Assembly (NCBI RefSeq): GCF_006715785.1
Contig: NZ_VFNX01000001.1
Location: 2,990,501-3,054,500, forward strand
Source: Streptomyces puniciscabiei
GTDB taxonomy: Bacteria > Actinomycetota > Actinomycetes > Streptomycetales > Streptomycetaceae
Reading direction: 5' to 3'
DNA: 64,000 nt
Positions 42,447 to 50,938 of the stretch are shown piece after piece (positions within the stretch are counted from its first letter, which is position 1; each line of letters begins with the position of its first letter). The position numbers and the translations under genes were made by a program. The notes beneath the pieces were generated by a model. That model was given only the letters and a program-made list of their open reading frames with translations. It was not told where the DNA came from and ran no database searches.

Positions 42447-43745
42447 ATGAGCGCAGCATCCCGCTTCGACCGCGGCCACACCGACGACCTCATGTCCTTC
42501 CTGGCGGCGAGCCCGTCGCCGTACCACGCCGTGGCGAACACCGCCGAACGGCTGGAGAAGGCGGGCTTCAGGCAGGTCGCCGAGACGGACGCCTGGGACT
42601 CCACGAGCGGCGGCAAGTACGTGCTGCGCGGCGGCGCGATCGTCGCCTGGTACGTCCCCGAGGGCGCCGCGGCGCACACGCCGTTCCACATCGTCGGCGC
42701 ACACACCGACTCCCCGAACCTCAGGGTCAAGCCGCGCCCGGACAGCGGGGCGCACGGCTGGCGTCAGGTCGCCGTCGAGATCTACGGCGGCCCGCTGATG
42801 AACTCCTGGCTGGACCGCGACCTGGGCCTGGCCGGCCGGCTGAGCCTCAGGGACGGCTCCTCGGTCCTGGTCAACGTGGACCGGCCGCTGCTGCGCGTGC
42901 CCCAGCTCGCCATCCATCTGGACCGTTCGGTCAGCACCGAGGGGCTCAAGCTCGACAAGCAGCGTCACCTGCAGCCGGTCTGGGGTCTCGGCGACGATGT
43001 GAGCGACGGCGATCTGATCGCCTTCCTGGAGCAGGAGACGGGCCTCGCGGCCGGCTCGGTCACCGGCTGGGACCTGATGACGCACCCGGTGGAGGCCCCG
43101 GCCTACCTCGGCCGGGACCGGGACCTGGTCGCCGGTCCGCGCATGGACAACCTGCTGTCGGTGCACGCGGGCGCCGCCGCCCTGGCCGCCGTCGCGACCT
43201 CCGGCGCCCCGCTCACCCGTATCCCCGTGCTGGCCGCCTTCGACCACGAGGAGAACGGCTCCCAGTCGGACACCGGCGCGGACGGCCCGCTGCTCGGCAG
43301 CGTGCTGGAGCGCTCGGTCTTCGCGCGCGGCGGCTCGTACGAGGACCGGGCCCGGGCCTTCGCCGGCACGGTCTGTCTGTCCTCCGACACGGGCCACGCC
43401 GTCCACCCCAACTACGCCGAGCGGCACGACCCGACGCACCACCCCCGGGTCAACGGCGGCCCCATCCTCAAGGTCAACGTCAACAACCGCTACGCCACGG
43501 ACGGTTCGGGCCGCGCGGTGTTCGCCGCCGCCTGCGAGAAGGTGAACGTGCCCTTCCAGTCGTTCGTCTCCAACAACTCCATGCCGTGCGGCACCACCAT
43601 CGGCCCCATCACCGCGGCCCGCCACGGCATCCGCACGGTCGACATCGGCGTGGCGATCCTCTCCATGCACAGCGTGCGCGAACTGTGCGGCGCGGACGAC
43701 CCGTTCCTGCTGGCGAACGCCCTGACGGCCTTTCTGGAGGGCTGA
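42447..43745 (+). CDS. apeB: M18-family aminopeptidase
   Basis: 432-residue cytosolic zinc aminopeptidase preferring acidic or neutral N-terminal residues. Two-metal ligands: HIVGAHTDSPNLRVK (His/Asp), AAFDHEENGSQS (Glu), LSSDTGHAVHPNY (Asp) and a C-terminal His in AILSMHSVRELC. The N-terminus DLMSFLAASPSPYHAVANTAERL is typical of M18. Follows the acyl-CoA dehydrogenase terminator; a small membrane protein gene follows 88 bp later. Confidence 0.95.
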   Translation: MSAASRFDRGHTDDLMSFLAASPSPYHAVANTAERLEKAGFRQVAETDAWDSTSGGKYVLRGGAIVAWYVPEGAAAHTPFHIVGAHTDSPNLRVKPRPDSGAHGWRQVAVEIYGGPLMNSWLDRDLGLAGRLSLRDGSSVLVNVDRPLLRVPQLAIHLDRSVSTEGLKLDKQRHLQPVWGLGDDVSDGDLIAFLEQETGLAAGSVTGWDLMTHPVEAPAYLGRDRDLVAGPRMDNLLSVHAGAAALAAVATSGAPLTRIPVLAAFDHEENGSQSDTGADGPLLGSVLERSVFARGGSYEDRARAFAGTVCLSSDTGHAVHPNYAERHDPTHHPRVNGGPILKVNVNNRYATDGSGRAVFAAACEKVNVPFQSFVSNNSMPCGTTIGPITAARHGIRTVDIGVAILSMHSVRELCGADDPFLLANALTAFLEG

Positions 43746-43833
43746 CCGAGGACGGGTCGAGGGCTAGGCGGGACTTCCCCGGGTACCCGGACGGCACCGG
43801 AGATTCCGGAACCGAAAGGGGAGGCGACTTCTC

Positions 43834-44088
43834 ATGGGGCTCGGAGGATGCATCATCCTCATCGCCGTGGGGGCCATCCTCACGTTCGCGACCGACTGGC
43901 ACATGCACGGCGTCAACCTCACGGTCGTCGGCCTGATCCTGATGGCCGTGGGACTGATCGGCGTGGCGACCTTCAGCGGCATCGCCCGGCGCCGCCGCGT
44001 GGTGATGCCACCGACGCCGGTGGTGGAGGAGGAACCCCACCACCACCGCCACAGCGTCGACGGCTACAGCGACGGTTACGGCGTCTGA
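43834..44088 (+). CDS. Small two-span membrane protein (DUF6458-like)
   Basis: 84 residues: MGLGGCIILIAVGAILTFATDW and LTVVGLILMAVGLIGVATFSGIA are two membrane spans, followed by a basic stop-transfer (ARRRR) and a cytoplasmic tail with a His run and Tyr/Asp residues. Matches the DUF6458 type common in actinobacteria. GGGGAGG lies 9 bases before the ATG. Function unknown. Confidence 0.8.
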   Translation: MGLGGCIILIAVGAILTFATDWHMHGVNLTVVGLILMAVGLIGVATFSGIARRRRVVMPPTPVVEEEPHHHRHSVDGYSDGYGV

Positions 44089-44101
44089 CGTGCCGTAACG
44101 C

Positions 44102-45910
44102 CTACTGCTGGTCCATGCCCGCAAGGACGAGCGGCAGGCGGTCCGCCCCGCCCTCGGTGAGACGGACCGGGACGCCCCAGTCCTGCTGGTGGACATGGCA
44201 GGCGGGGTATTCGTTCGCGGTGTCGTCGTCGCAGCTGGCGGCCATCGCCGAGACGTGCAGGACGCCCTCGGTGACCGCCGGGTCCAGCTCCAGGTCCCGG
44301 CTCAGGTCGGTGTCCGCCCCCTCGCCCTTGAGCAGCAGCTCGGGCGGGGTGGCGGAGACCAGGAGCCGGGTCGAGGGACCGTATCTGGTGTCCAGCTTCT
44401 GGCCCGCGGGGGCCTGGAAGATGACGTCCAGCCGGAGTCTGCCGGGGGCGACCTCGGTCGCCGCGCGCCGGGTGCGGTGGGCGACCGCCTCCACGCGCAC
44501 CGCCTCCTCGGGCAGCCGCAGCCGGGTCAGCCGGTGCCGGGCCGACTCCACCACCACGATGTCCTCGCCCACGAGCACGGCGTCGCTGGGCTCGCGCAGG
44601 TCGGTGGCGAGCGTGCTGACCTCGCCGGTAGCCGGGTCGTAACGGCGCAGGGCGTGGTTGTAGGTGTCGGCGACCGCCACCGAGCCGTCCGGCAGGGCGG
44701 TGACGCCCAGCGGGTGCTGGAACAGGGCCTGGCCGGCGGCGCCGTCGCGGTGACCGAAGTCGAACAGGCCGGTGCCGACGGCCGTGTGGACGTGCCCGTC
44801 CAGGTCCACCCAGCGCAGCGCGCTCGTCTCGGAGTCGGCGAGCCACAGCCGCTCGGCGGTGGCCGCGAGACCGGAGGGCTGCGCGAACCAGGCCTCGGCG
44901 CCGGGGCCGTCGACCAGGCCCTCGTTGGTGGTGCCCGCCGCCACGGCGACCGTGCCCGCGACCGGGTCGTACGTCCACAGCTGGTGGACGCCCGCCATGG
45001 CGATCCACACCTTGCCGCCGAACACCGCCACGTCCCACGGCGAGGAGAGGTCGACCTCGCGGGCCGGGCCGGAGGTGGCCGACCCCTGCCACCACTGCCT
45101 GCCGGTGCCGGCCAGGGTGGTCACCTCACCGGTCTCCGGGTCGAGGCGACGCAGGGCGTGGTTCACGGTGTCGGCCACCACCACCGAGCCGTCCGCCAGC
45201 AGGGCGAGGCCCTGCGGCTCGCTGAAAGCGGCCTCCTCGGGGCCGCCGTCGGCGAACCCGCGCGTGCCGGAGCCGATGCGCCGTACGACCGTCTCGGCGT
45301 CCTCGGCCAGCTCCACCAGCTGGTGCCGGGTGGTGTCGCTGACCAGGAGGTGCCCGGACGGAAGCAGCAGCGCCTTGCCGGGGAAGCGCAGGGTCGTCGG
45401 CTCCGGCTCCGGCGGCACGTACGGACCGTCGCCGCGGCGCAGGGTGCCCTTCGCCCCGTGCTCCGCCTCCAGCTCCTCGACCAGCCGCTCGATGGCGTGC
45501 GCGTGCCCCTCGCCCGCGTGCTGGGCGACGACGTAACCCTCCGGGTCGATCACGACGAGCGTCGGCCAGGCCCGCACCGCGTACTGCTTCCAGGTGGCCA
45601 GCTCCGGGTCGTCCAGCACCGGATGCTCCACGCCGTACCGCTCCACGGCGTCGACGACCGCCTGGTGCTCGGCCTCGTGCGCGAACTTCGGCGAGTGCAC
45701 CCCGATGACCACCACCGTGTCCCGGTGCCTCTCCTCCAGCTCGCGCAACTCGTCCAGGACGTGCAGGCAGTTCACGCAACAAAATGTCCAAAAATCAACA
45801 ATTACGATGCGCCCTCGGAGCGCGGCGAGACCGAGCTCCTTGTCACCTGTGTTGATCCAGCCACCCTTGCCGATCAGTTCGGGGGCGCGAACGCGTGCGT
45901 GCTTTGCCAT
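44102..45910 (-). CDS. NHL-repeat thioredoxin-family protein
   Basis: 602 residues. A thioredoxin-like domain (1-165) with active-site FWTFCCVNCLH, then six or more NHL beta-propeller repeats (GLALLADGSVVVADTVNHALRRLD; GVTALPDGSVAVADTYNHALRRYD) to about 480, and a C-terminal beta domain. This matches the actinobacterial NHLRC2-like family, thought to act in thiol redox or scaffold roles. The first ~45 codons are unlike the rest: codons such as GTA, ATT, GTT, GAT, TTT, ACA and TGT cluster at 45775-45805. A broken serine recombinase lies directly upstream, suggesting the 5' end came with an integrated element. Confidence 0.9.
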   Translation of the reverse strand: MAKHARVRAPELIGKGGWINTGDKELGLAALRGRIVIVDFWTFCCVNCLHVLDELRELEERHRDTVVVIGVHSPKFAHEAEHQAVVDAVERYGVEHPVLDDPELATWKQYAVRAWPTLVVIDPEGYVVAQHAGEGHAHAIERLVEELEAEHGAKGTLRRGDGPYVPPEPEPTTLRFPGKALLLPSGHLLVSDTTRHQLVELAEDAETVVRRIGSGTRGFADGGPEEAAFSEPQGLALLADGSVVVADTVNHALRRLDPETGEVTTLAGTGRQWWQGSATSGPAREVDLSSPWDVAVFGGKVWIAMAGVHQLWTYDPVAGTVAVAAGTTNEGLVDGPGAEAWFAQPSGLAATAERLWLADSETSALRWVDLDGHVHTAVGTGLFDFGHRDGAAGQALFQHPLGVTALPDGSVAVADTYNHALRRYDPATGEVSTLATDLREPSDAVLVGEDIVVVESARHRLTRLRLPEEAVRVEAVAHRTRRAATEVAPGRLRLDVIFQAPAGQKLDTRYGPSTRLLVSATPPELLLKGEGADTDLSRDLELDPAVTEGVLHVSAMAASCDDDTANEYPACHVHQQDWGVPVRLTEGGADRLPLVLAGMDQQ

Positions 45911-47000
45911 GATCCAGACCAACCACACCTGAGTCCAAGCTATTCCGCGTGGCTTTCGCCCGCCCAGACGATGCGGAGCCGTCTGTCGGGATCGAACCGT
46001 CGCCCCCTGCCCGGAGCCCTGGTCACCCATACCCTTTCCACTGCGGCAAAGAGGAGCCCTCGCCTTTCCTGTACCTCGCTCCGCTCCCATTGCGCCACGA
46101 GCGTCGGATTCCTGCTCAGGAAGGCGTCGACCACCGCTTCCTCGACACGGACGGCCATCGCCCTGGCTCCTGGGAAGGTGTGCCCCAGCCGTACCCCCTG
46201 ACACACGTACGAGGTGCCGTTCTTGCTCATCCGTGTACCGCAGCCGTCGACGGCGCAGAACAGCAGTCCCGTAAGGAGATGAGCAGCCCCGCGGACCGGA
46301 CGCCTGACACCATCGCCCCGAAGCCTGGTCCTGGACTCCAGCGCAGCGACGATCCGCCGCTGCTCCTCCACCGTGACGATTCCCTCAGAGGGACTTCCCC
46401 GCAAGCGCCTCATCGGCGATCAGACGTGCGTACACAGCGGTCTCAGGGTCCGTTGTCAGTCGTCCGGAGCCGGGGTCGATACGCAGCCCGTAGGGCGGCT
46501 GCCCGCCGATCCACCTGCCTCGGCCACGCACGTACTGCTTGGCGTGACGAATGCGTTCACCTTGCGTCTCAGCCTCGGTACGTGCCCACTCGGACAGCGA
46601 GGCCATGGCCAGCCGGTCCCCGGCGATCGTCGAATCCAGCCCGTCCATCACAGAGACCAGCCGTCCGCCGACCTTGTCGAACTCGTCCAGGAGAGGTCCG
46701 ACTTCGGCGGTCCCTTTCCGGCTCAGGCGATCCTGCTTCCAGACGATCACGGTCCGTACGGCTCCCGACGTAACCGCGTTCCTGGCCGCGTCGAATCGTT
46801 TCCGCGTTACCTCCTTATAGCCGGACCTGCCTCGGTCCACGTGTACCTGACGAACCAACAGTCCATGCTGCTCGGCCCAGGTCCGGCAATCGACCTCCTG
46901 CCGCTCGATCGCCGTCTTCCCCTCCCGGTGCAGTGACAGCCGTAGACAGAGATCGGCATGGATGTCCACCTGCTGCACATCCCCTCCAGAGTTGCTCACT
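45776..47000. mobile_element. Remnant of a serine-integrase element
   Basis: The segment has lower GC at third positions than its surroundings and holds only a degenerate large serine recombinase. Its left edge runs into the 5' coding end of the NHL-thioredoxin gene at an AT-rich stretch, as an attL junction would. I could not find a matching attR or a second 5' end of the NHL gene on the right, so the right boundary is approximate and the body of the element appears deleted. Confidence 0.5.
45940..46999 (-). pseudogene. Degenerate large serine recombinase
   Basis: The N-terminal part (GTG, 46999 to 46385) has the resolvase domain: LCLRLSLHREGKTAIERQ with the likely catalytic Ser, VIVWKQDRLSRKG, then GQPPYGLRID starting the recombinase domain, ending in a stop after DEALAGKSL. 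The C-terminal part, in another frame (46413 to 45940), resumes at EGIVTVEEQRRIVAALE, with a zinc ribbon (LLFCAVDGCGTRM...YVC). Large serine integrases have ~80 residues between these points, so a deletion plus frameshift has inactivated the gene. Not expected to be functional. Confidence 0.88.
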
Positions 47001-47045
47001 CCGTGAACGAACAGCAGAGTCGGAGGTGATGAACTTGGCGTGTGC

Positions 47046-47441
47046 CTACGTCAGCGCGCGGCCCGTCGTGACGTCCACGTGGGCTGGGACCTCCTCGTGC
47101 CGGTCGCCGACGGAGAGGGTGCCGGCGGGCTCGAAGAGGAGGACCTCGGCGCGCTCGGGCGCGGACGGCTTGTGATAGGTCCCGCGCGGGACGGTGAACA
47201 CCGAGCCCCTGGTCAGGACGACCGTGCGCTCCCCGGCCGGCTCGCGCAGGCCGAGGTGCACCTCGCCGTCCAGGACCAGGAAGAACTCGTCGGTGTTCTC
47301 GTGCGCATGCCAGACGTGCTCGCCCTCGAACTTGGCGATGCGGACGTCGTAGTCGTTGACGGCGGCGACGATACGGGGGCTCCAGCACTCGCTGAAGGAG
47401 GCGAACGCCTTGTCCAGGGCGATGGGTTCCTTGGGTTCCAT
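47046..47441 (-). CDS. Cupin-domain protein
   Basis: 131-residue single cupin barrel. Motif 1 is GEHVWHAHENTDEFFLVLDGEVHLGL with the metal His/His/Glu, and motif 2 is GSVFTVPRGTYHKPSA with the final His. Such small cupins bind a divalent metal and may be isomerases, dioxygenases or sensors. Divergent from the GlxA-type regulator 51 bp away, so the regulator may control it. ATG at 47441 with CAGGAT upstream. Confidence 0.88.
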   Translation of the reverse strand: MEPKEPIALDKAFASFSECWSPRIVAAVNDYDVRIAKFEGEHVWHAHENTDEFFLVLDGEVHLGLREPAGERTVVLTRGSVFTVPRGTYHKPSAPERAEVLLFEPAGTLSVGDRHEEVPAHVDVTTGRALT

Positions 47442-47492
47442 GCGGTCATCCTGCGGGTTCCGGTACGGCCGGACGAGTGCTAGGAATCGCAT

Positions 47493-48491
47493 ATGCCGCA
47501 AGGATCCTCTCAGCCGCCGCACCCGGGGGTGCCGCACCGGGTCGTCGTGATCGTGGACGAGGGCACCAACCCCTTCGAGGTGGGCGTCGCGACGGAACTG
47601 TTCGGCCTGCCCAGACCCGAACTGGGCGTTCCTGGACCGCCGTACACGGTGACGCTGTGCACACCCGCCCCGCGGATCCGGATGAACCACGGCTTCTTCA
47701 TCCTGACCGGCGTACCCGGCCTGGAAGCGGTGGATGAGGCCGACACCCTCGTCGTACCCGGACGCCCCGACAACGTCGTACCGCGCGGAGCCGACGTCCT
47801 GGACGCCATCCGGCGCACGCACGCGCGCGGGGCGCGCATCGTCAGCTTCTGCACCGGCAGCTTCGCCCTCGCCGAGGCCGGACTGCTCGACGGGCGCCGG
47901 GCCACCACCCACTGGATGTGGGCGGACGCCTTCCGGGACCTGCATCCCAAGGTGCTGCTGGAGCCGGACGTCCTCTTCGTGGACGAGGGCGACCTCCTCA
48001 CCGCCGCCGGCAGCGCGGCCGCACTCGACCTCGGGCTGCACCTCTGGCGCCGCGACCACGGCGCCGAACTCGCCGCCGCCGTCTCCCGGCGCCTGGTGTT
48101 CGCCGCCCACCGTGACGGCGGCCAGCGGCAGTTCGTGGAGCGCCCGGTTCCCGAGGTGCCCGACGAGTCGCTCGGTCCGTTGCTGGCCTGGGCGCAGGAG
48201 CGGCTGGGCGAACCGCTGACCGTGGCCGACCTCGCCGCCCGCGCGGCCGTCAGCCCCGCCACCCTGCACCGTCGCTTCCGCGCCCAGCTGGGTACGACCC
48301 CGCTCGCCTGGCTCACCGGGGAGCGGGTGGCGCTGGCCTGCCGGCTGATCGAGCGGGGTGAGGAGCGCCTGGACGTCGTCGCGGCCCGCAGCGGCCTGGG
48401 TACGGCGGCCAACCTGCGGGCCCGGCTGCGCCGGGAGACGGGGCTCAGCCCGTCGGCGTACCGGAGGCGGTTCGGTCCGGCCACACCGTGA
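47493..48491 (+). CDS. GlxA-type AraC-family regulator (DJ-1/PfpI + AraC HTH)
   Basis: 332 residues. Residues 15-195 are a DJ-1/PfpI (GATase1-like) domain with the nucleophile-elbow Cys in IVSFCTGSFALAEAGLLDGRRAT. Residues ~230-328 hold two AraC helix-turn-helix units: LTVADLAARAAVSPATLHRRFRAQLG and LDVVAARSGLGTAANLRARLRRETGLSP. GlxA-like regulators usually activate neighbouring enzymes in response to amide-like small molecules. The divergent cupin is the obvious candidate target. Confidence 0.93.
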   Translation: MPQGSSQPPHPGVPHRVVVIVDEGTNPFEVGVATELFGLPRPELGVPGPPYTVTLCTPAPRIRMNHGFFILTGVPGLEAVDEADTLVVPGRPDNVVPRGADVLDAIRRTHARGARIVSFCTGSFALAEAGLLDGRRATTHWMWADAFRDLHPKVLLEPDVLFVDEGDLLTAAGSAAALDLGLHLWRRDHGAELAAAVSRRLVFAAHRDGGQRQFVERPVPEVPDESLGPLLAWAQERLGEPLTVADLAARAAVSPATLHRRFRAQLGTTPLAWLTGERVALACRLIERGEERLDVVAARSGLGTAANLRARLRRETGLSPSAYRRRFGPATP

Positions 48492-48522
48492 CGATCGACG
48501 CACGGCGGGGAACGGTACCCGC

Positions 48523-49017
48523 ATGAGACTCCTCGTACACGACCGGCTGCTCGGCATCGGCGACGACTACTGGATCGAGGACGAGCACGGCCGCAAGGTC
48601 TTCCTCGTCGACGGCAAGGCCATGCGGCTGCGGGACACCTTCCAGCTGAAGGACGCCCACGGGCGCGTGCTGATCGACATCCACCAGAAGATGCTGGCGC
48701 TGCGCGACACCATGGTGATCGAGCGGGACGGCGAGGGCCTGGCCACCATCAGGCGCAAACGGCTGTCCCTGCTGCGCAACCACTACCGGGTGTCCCTGGT
48801 CGACGGCACCGAGCTGGACGTCAGCGGCCGGATCCTCGACCACGAGTTCGCCATCGAGTACGACGGCGAACTCCTGGCCGTGATCTCCCGCCGCTTCCTG
48901 TCCCTCCGCGACACCTATGGCGTCGACATCGTGCGCGAGGACGCGGACCCGGCCCTGCTGATCGCGGTGGCGGTGTGCGTGATCCATCTGGCGCAGAAGG
49001 AGCGGGAGGAGGACTGA
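48523..49017 (+). CDS. LURP-one-related (tubby-like fold) protein
   Basis: 164 residues dominated by beta-strands in a repeating pattern: DYWIEDEHGRKVFLVDGKAMRLRDTFQLKD, then VLIDIHQKMLALRDTMVIERD, and DHEFAIEYDGELLAVISRRFL. This is the LURP-one/scramblase-like barrel (PF04525), usually with a central hydrophobic helix, here LLIAVAVCVIHLAQ near the C-terminus. Phospholipid binding is suggested for relatives. ATG start, 31 bp after the GlxA-type gene. Confidence 0.88.
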   Translation: MRLLVHDRLLGIGDDYWIEDEHGRKVFLVDGKAMRLRDTFQLKDAHGRVLIDIHQKMLALRDTMVIERDGEGLATIRRKRLSLLRNHYRVSLVDGTELDVSGRILDHEFAIEYDGELLAVISRRFLSLRDTYGVDIVREDADPALLIAVAVCVIHLAQKEREED

Positions 49018-49036
49018 CGGGCCTGAGAACTGCCCG

Positions 49037-49831
49037 CTAGTGGCGCGGTGGCTCCAGGCCCAGCACGCGGTCCTTCAGCGCCGGGAACTGCTCGCGGGTG
49101 GCCGCCACCCTCGCCGGGTCGAAGTCGACGGTGAGGACCTCCTCGTCGGAGCCCGCCTCGGCGAGCACCTCGCCCCATGGATCCACCACGATCGAGTGAC
49201 CGGCCTGCGGAACTCCCGCATGGGTCCCGGCCGTTCCACAGGCGAGCACGAACGCCTGGTTCTCCACCGCCCGTGCCTGAGCCAGCAGCGTCCAGTGCGC
49301 GCGTCGCCGCTCGGGCCAGCCCGCCGGGATCACCAGGGTCTCGGCGCCGGCGTCGACCAGCGACCGGAACAGTTCGGGGAAACGGAGGTCGTAGCAGGTG
49401 GCCACGCCGAGCGTGGTCCCGGGCAGCCGGACCGTCACCAGGTCCTGCCCGGCGCCCATCAGTACGGCCTCGCCCTTGTCGAAGCCGAAGCGATGGATCT
49501 TGCGGTAGGCGGCGGCCAGCTCACCGGAGGGGGAGAAGACGAGAGAGGTGTTGTAGAGCGGACCCTCCGGGTCTCGCTCGGGGACGGACCCCGCGTGCAG
49601 CCACACGCCCGCGTCGCTCGCCGCCTTGGCCATCGTCTCGTACGTCGGCCCTTCGAGCGGCTCGGCCTCGCGGCCGAAATCCTCGTAGGCGAAGGCTCCG
49701 GTGGTCCACAGCTCGGGCAGGACCACCAGGTCGGCACCGGCCTGTTCCCGGACCAGCGCGGCCACCCGCTGCCGCCGGGAGTCGACCGATTCGTCCTCGT
49801 TCACGGCGATCTGGATCAGCGAGGCGCGCAC
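49037..49831 (-). CDS. Carbon-nitrogen hydrolase (nitrilase superfamily)
   Basis: 264-residue amidase with the Glu-Lys-Cys triad: ADLVVLPELW (Glu), AAAYRKIHRFGFDKG (Lys) and LGVATCYDLRFPEL (Cys). Closest in layout to omega-amidase/deaminated-glutathione amidase-type enzymes acting on small amides in the cytoplasm. GTG at 49831 fits the family N-terminus VRASLIQIAVN; an upstream extension is low-complexity. Convergent with the LURP-one gene. Confidence 0.92.
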   Translation of the reverse strand: MRASLIQIAVNEDESVDSRRQRVAALVREQAGADLVVLPELWTTGAFAYEDFGREAEPLEGPTYETMAKAASDAGVWLHAGSVPERDPEGPLYNTSLVFSPSGELAAAYRKIHRFGFDKGEAVLMGAGQDLVTVRLPGTTLGVATCYDLRFPELFRSLVDAGAETLVIPAGWPERRRAHWTLLAQARAVENQAFVLACGTAGTHAGVPQAGHSIVVDPWGEVLAEAGSDEEVLTVDFDPARVAATREQFPALKDRVLGLEPPRH

Positions 49832-50013
49832 ACTACCACCGTCCTGGAATTCGAGTCGTCCACACAGGCCTACGATCGTCACACGAAAGCACTGCCGGGC
49901 TGCCTGGAGGCAGCGTAACTTAGCGTTCCAGACACCCGCCGCCGTGCCGCCGACGCCCGCTGGCAACGCCGCCACAACCTGCCCGTGTACCGACCGCCGA
50001 GGGGTCCCGTTCC

Positions 50014-50838
50014 GTGAGTCTGCATCCCACCCTCCAGCCCTACGCCGACGCCTGGACGCACTCCATCGAAGCGATATCCGAGATGGTCCAGTCGCTCGCG
50101 GAGGGCGAGTGGAACCGGCGGACCCCCTGCCCCGGCTGGTCGGTCCGGGACATCGTGTCGCACGTCATCGGCATGGACTGCGAGATGCTCGGCGACCCGC
50201 GCCCGATCCACTCCCTCCCCCGTGACCTCTTCCATGTCACCAACGAGCACCAGCGCTACATGGAGATGCAGGTCGACGTCCGCCGCCACCACACGGCGCC
50301 GGAGATGACGGCCGAGCTGGAGTACACGGTCATCCGCCGCAACCGCCAGCTGCGGGGCGAGTCCCGCGACCCCGGCACGACGGTCCGCGGCCCGCTGGGC
50401 AGCGAGATCACGGTGGAACAGGCCTACCGCGCCCGCGCCTTCGACGTATGGGTGCACGAGCAGGACCTGCGTTGGGCCCTCGGCTGCCCCGGCAACCTGG
50501 ACTCGCCGGGCGCGTACGTGGCCCGGGACGTCCTGCTGGAGGCGCTCCCCAAGGTCGTCGCGAAGAACGCGGACGCACCGCGCAGTTCGGCCGTCGTCTT
50601 CGACGTGCACGGCCCGGTGGAGTTCCTGCGCACCATCCGCGTCGACATTCAGGGCCGCGGCACCCTGGAGACCGCCCCGGCCCTCGGACCCGCCGCCACC
50701 CTCACCCTCGACTGGGAGACCTACGTCCGCCTGGCCTGCGGCCGCGTGACGCCGGAGGCGGCCGCCGACAAGGTGAAGACGGAGGGCGACCCGGACCTGG
50801 CGGCGGCGATCCTGAGGCACTTCGCGGTGACGCCGTAG
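50014..50838 (+). CDS. Maleylpyruvate isomerase-family (MDMPI/DinB-like) protein
   Basis: 274 residues. The N-terminal metal-binding four-helix bundle has SIEAISEMVQSLAEGEWNRRTPCPGWSVRDIVSHVIG and RAFDVWVHEQDLRWAL, which supply the His/Glu/His-type metal ligands of mycothiol-dependent isomerases. The C-terminal ~90 residues are an SCP2-like domain. In actinobacteria such proteins are mostly mycothiol-dependent enzymes of unknown substrate. GTG start. Confidence 0.88.
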   Translation: MSLHPTLQPYADAWTHSIEAISEMVQSLAEGEWNRRTPCPGWSVRDIVSHVIGMDCEMLGDPRPIHSLPRDLFHVTNEHQRYMEMQVDVRRHHTAPEMTAELEYTVIRRNRQLRGESRDPGTTVRGPLGSEITVEQAYRARAFDVWVHEQDLRWALGCPGNLDSPGAYVARDVLLEALPKVVAKNADAPRSSAVVFDVHGPVEFLRTIRVDIQGRGTLETAPALGPAATLTLDWETYVRLACGRVTPEAAADKVKTEGDPDLAAAILRHFAVTP

Positions 50839-50938
50839 GCCGTGCCGTGACGGGAGGCCGCCGACGGCGGGCACCCGAGCAGGCTGCCCAGCCCTTCAGC
50901 CGACTGGGAACGAGTGGTGCGCGGGTGGGAGAAGACGG

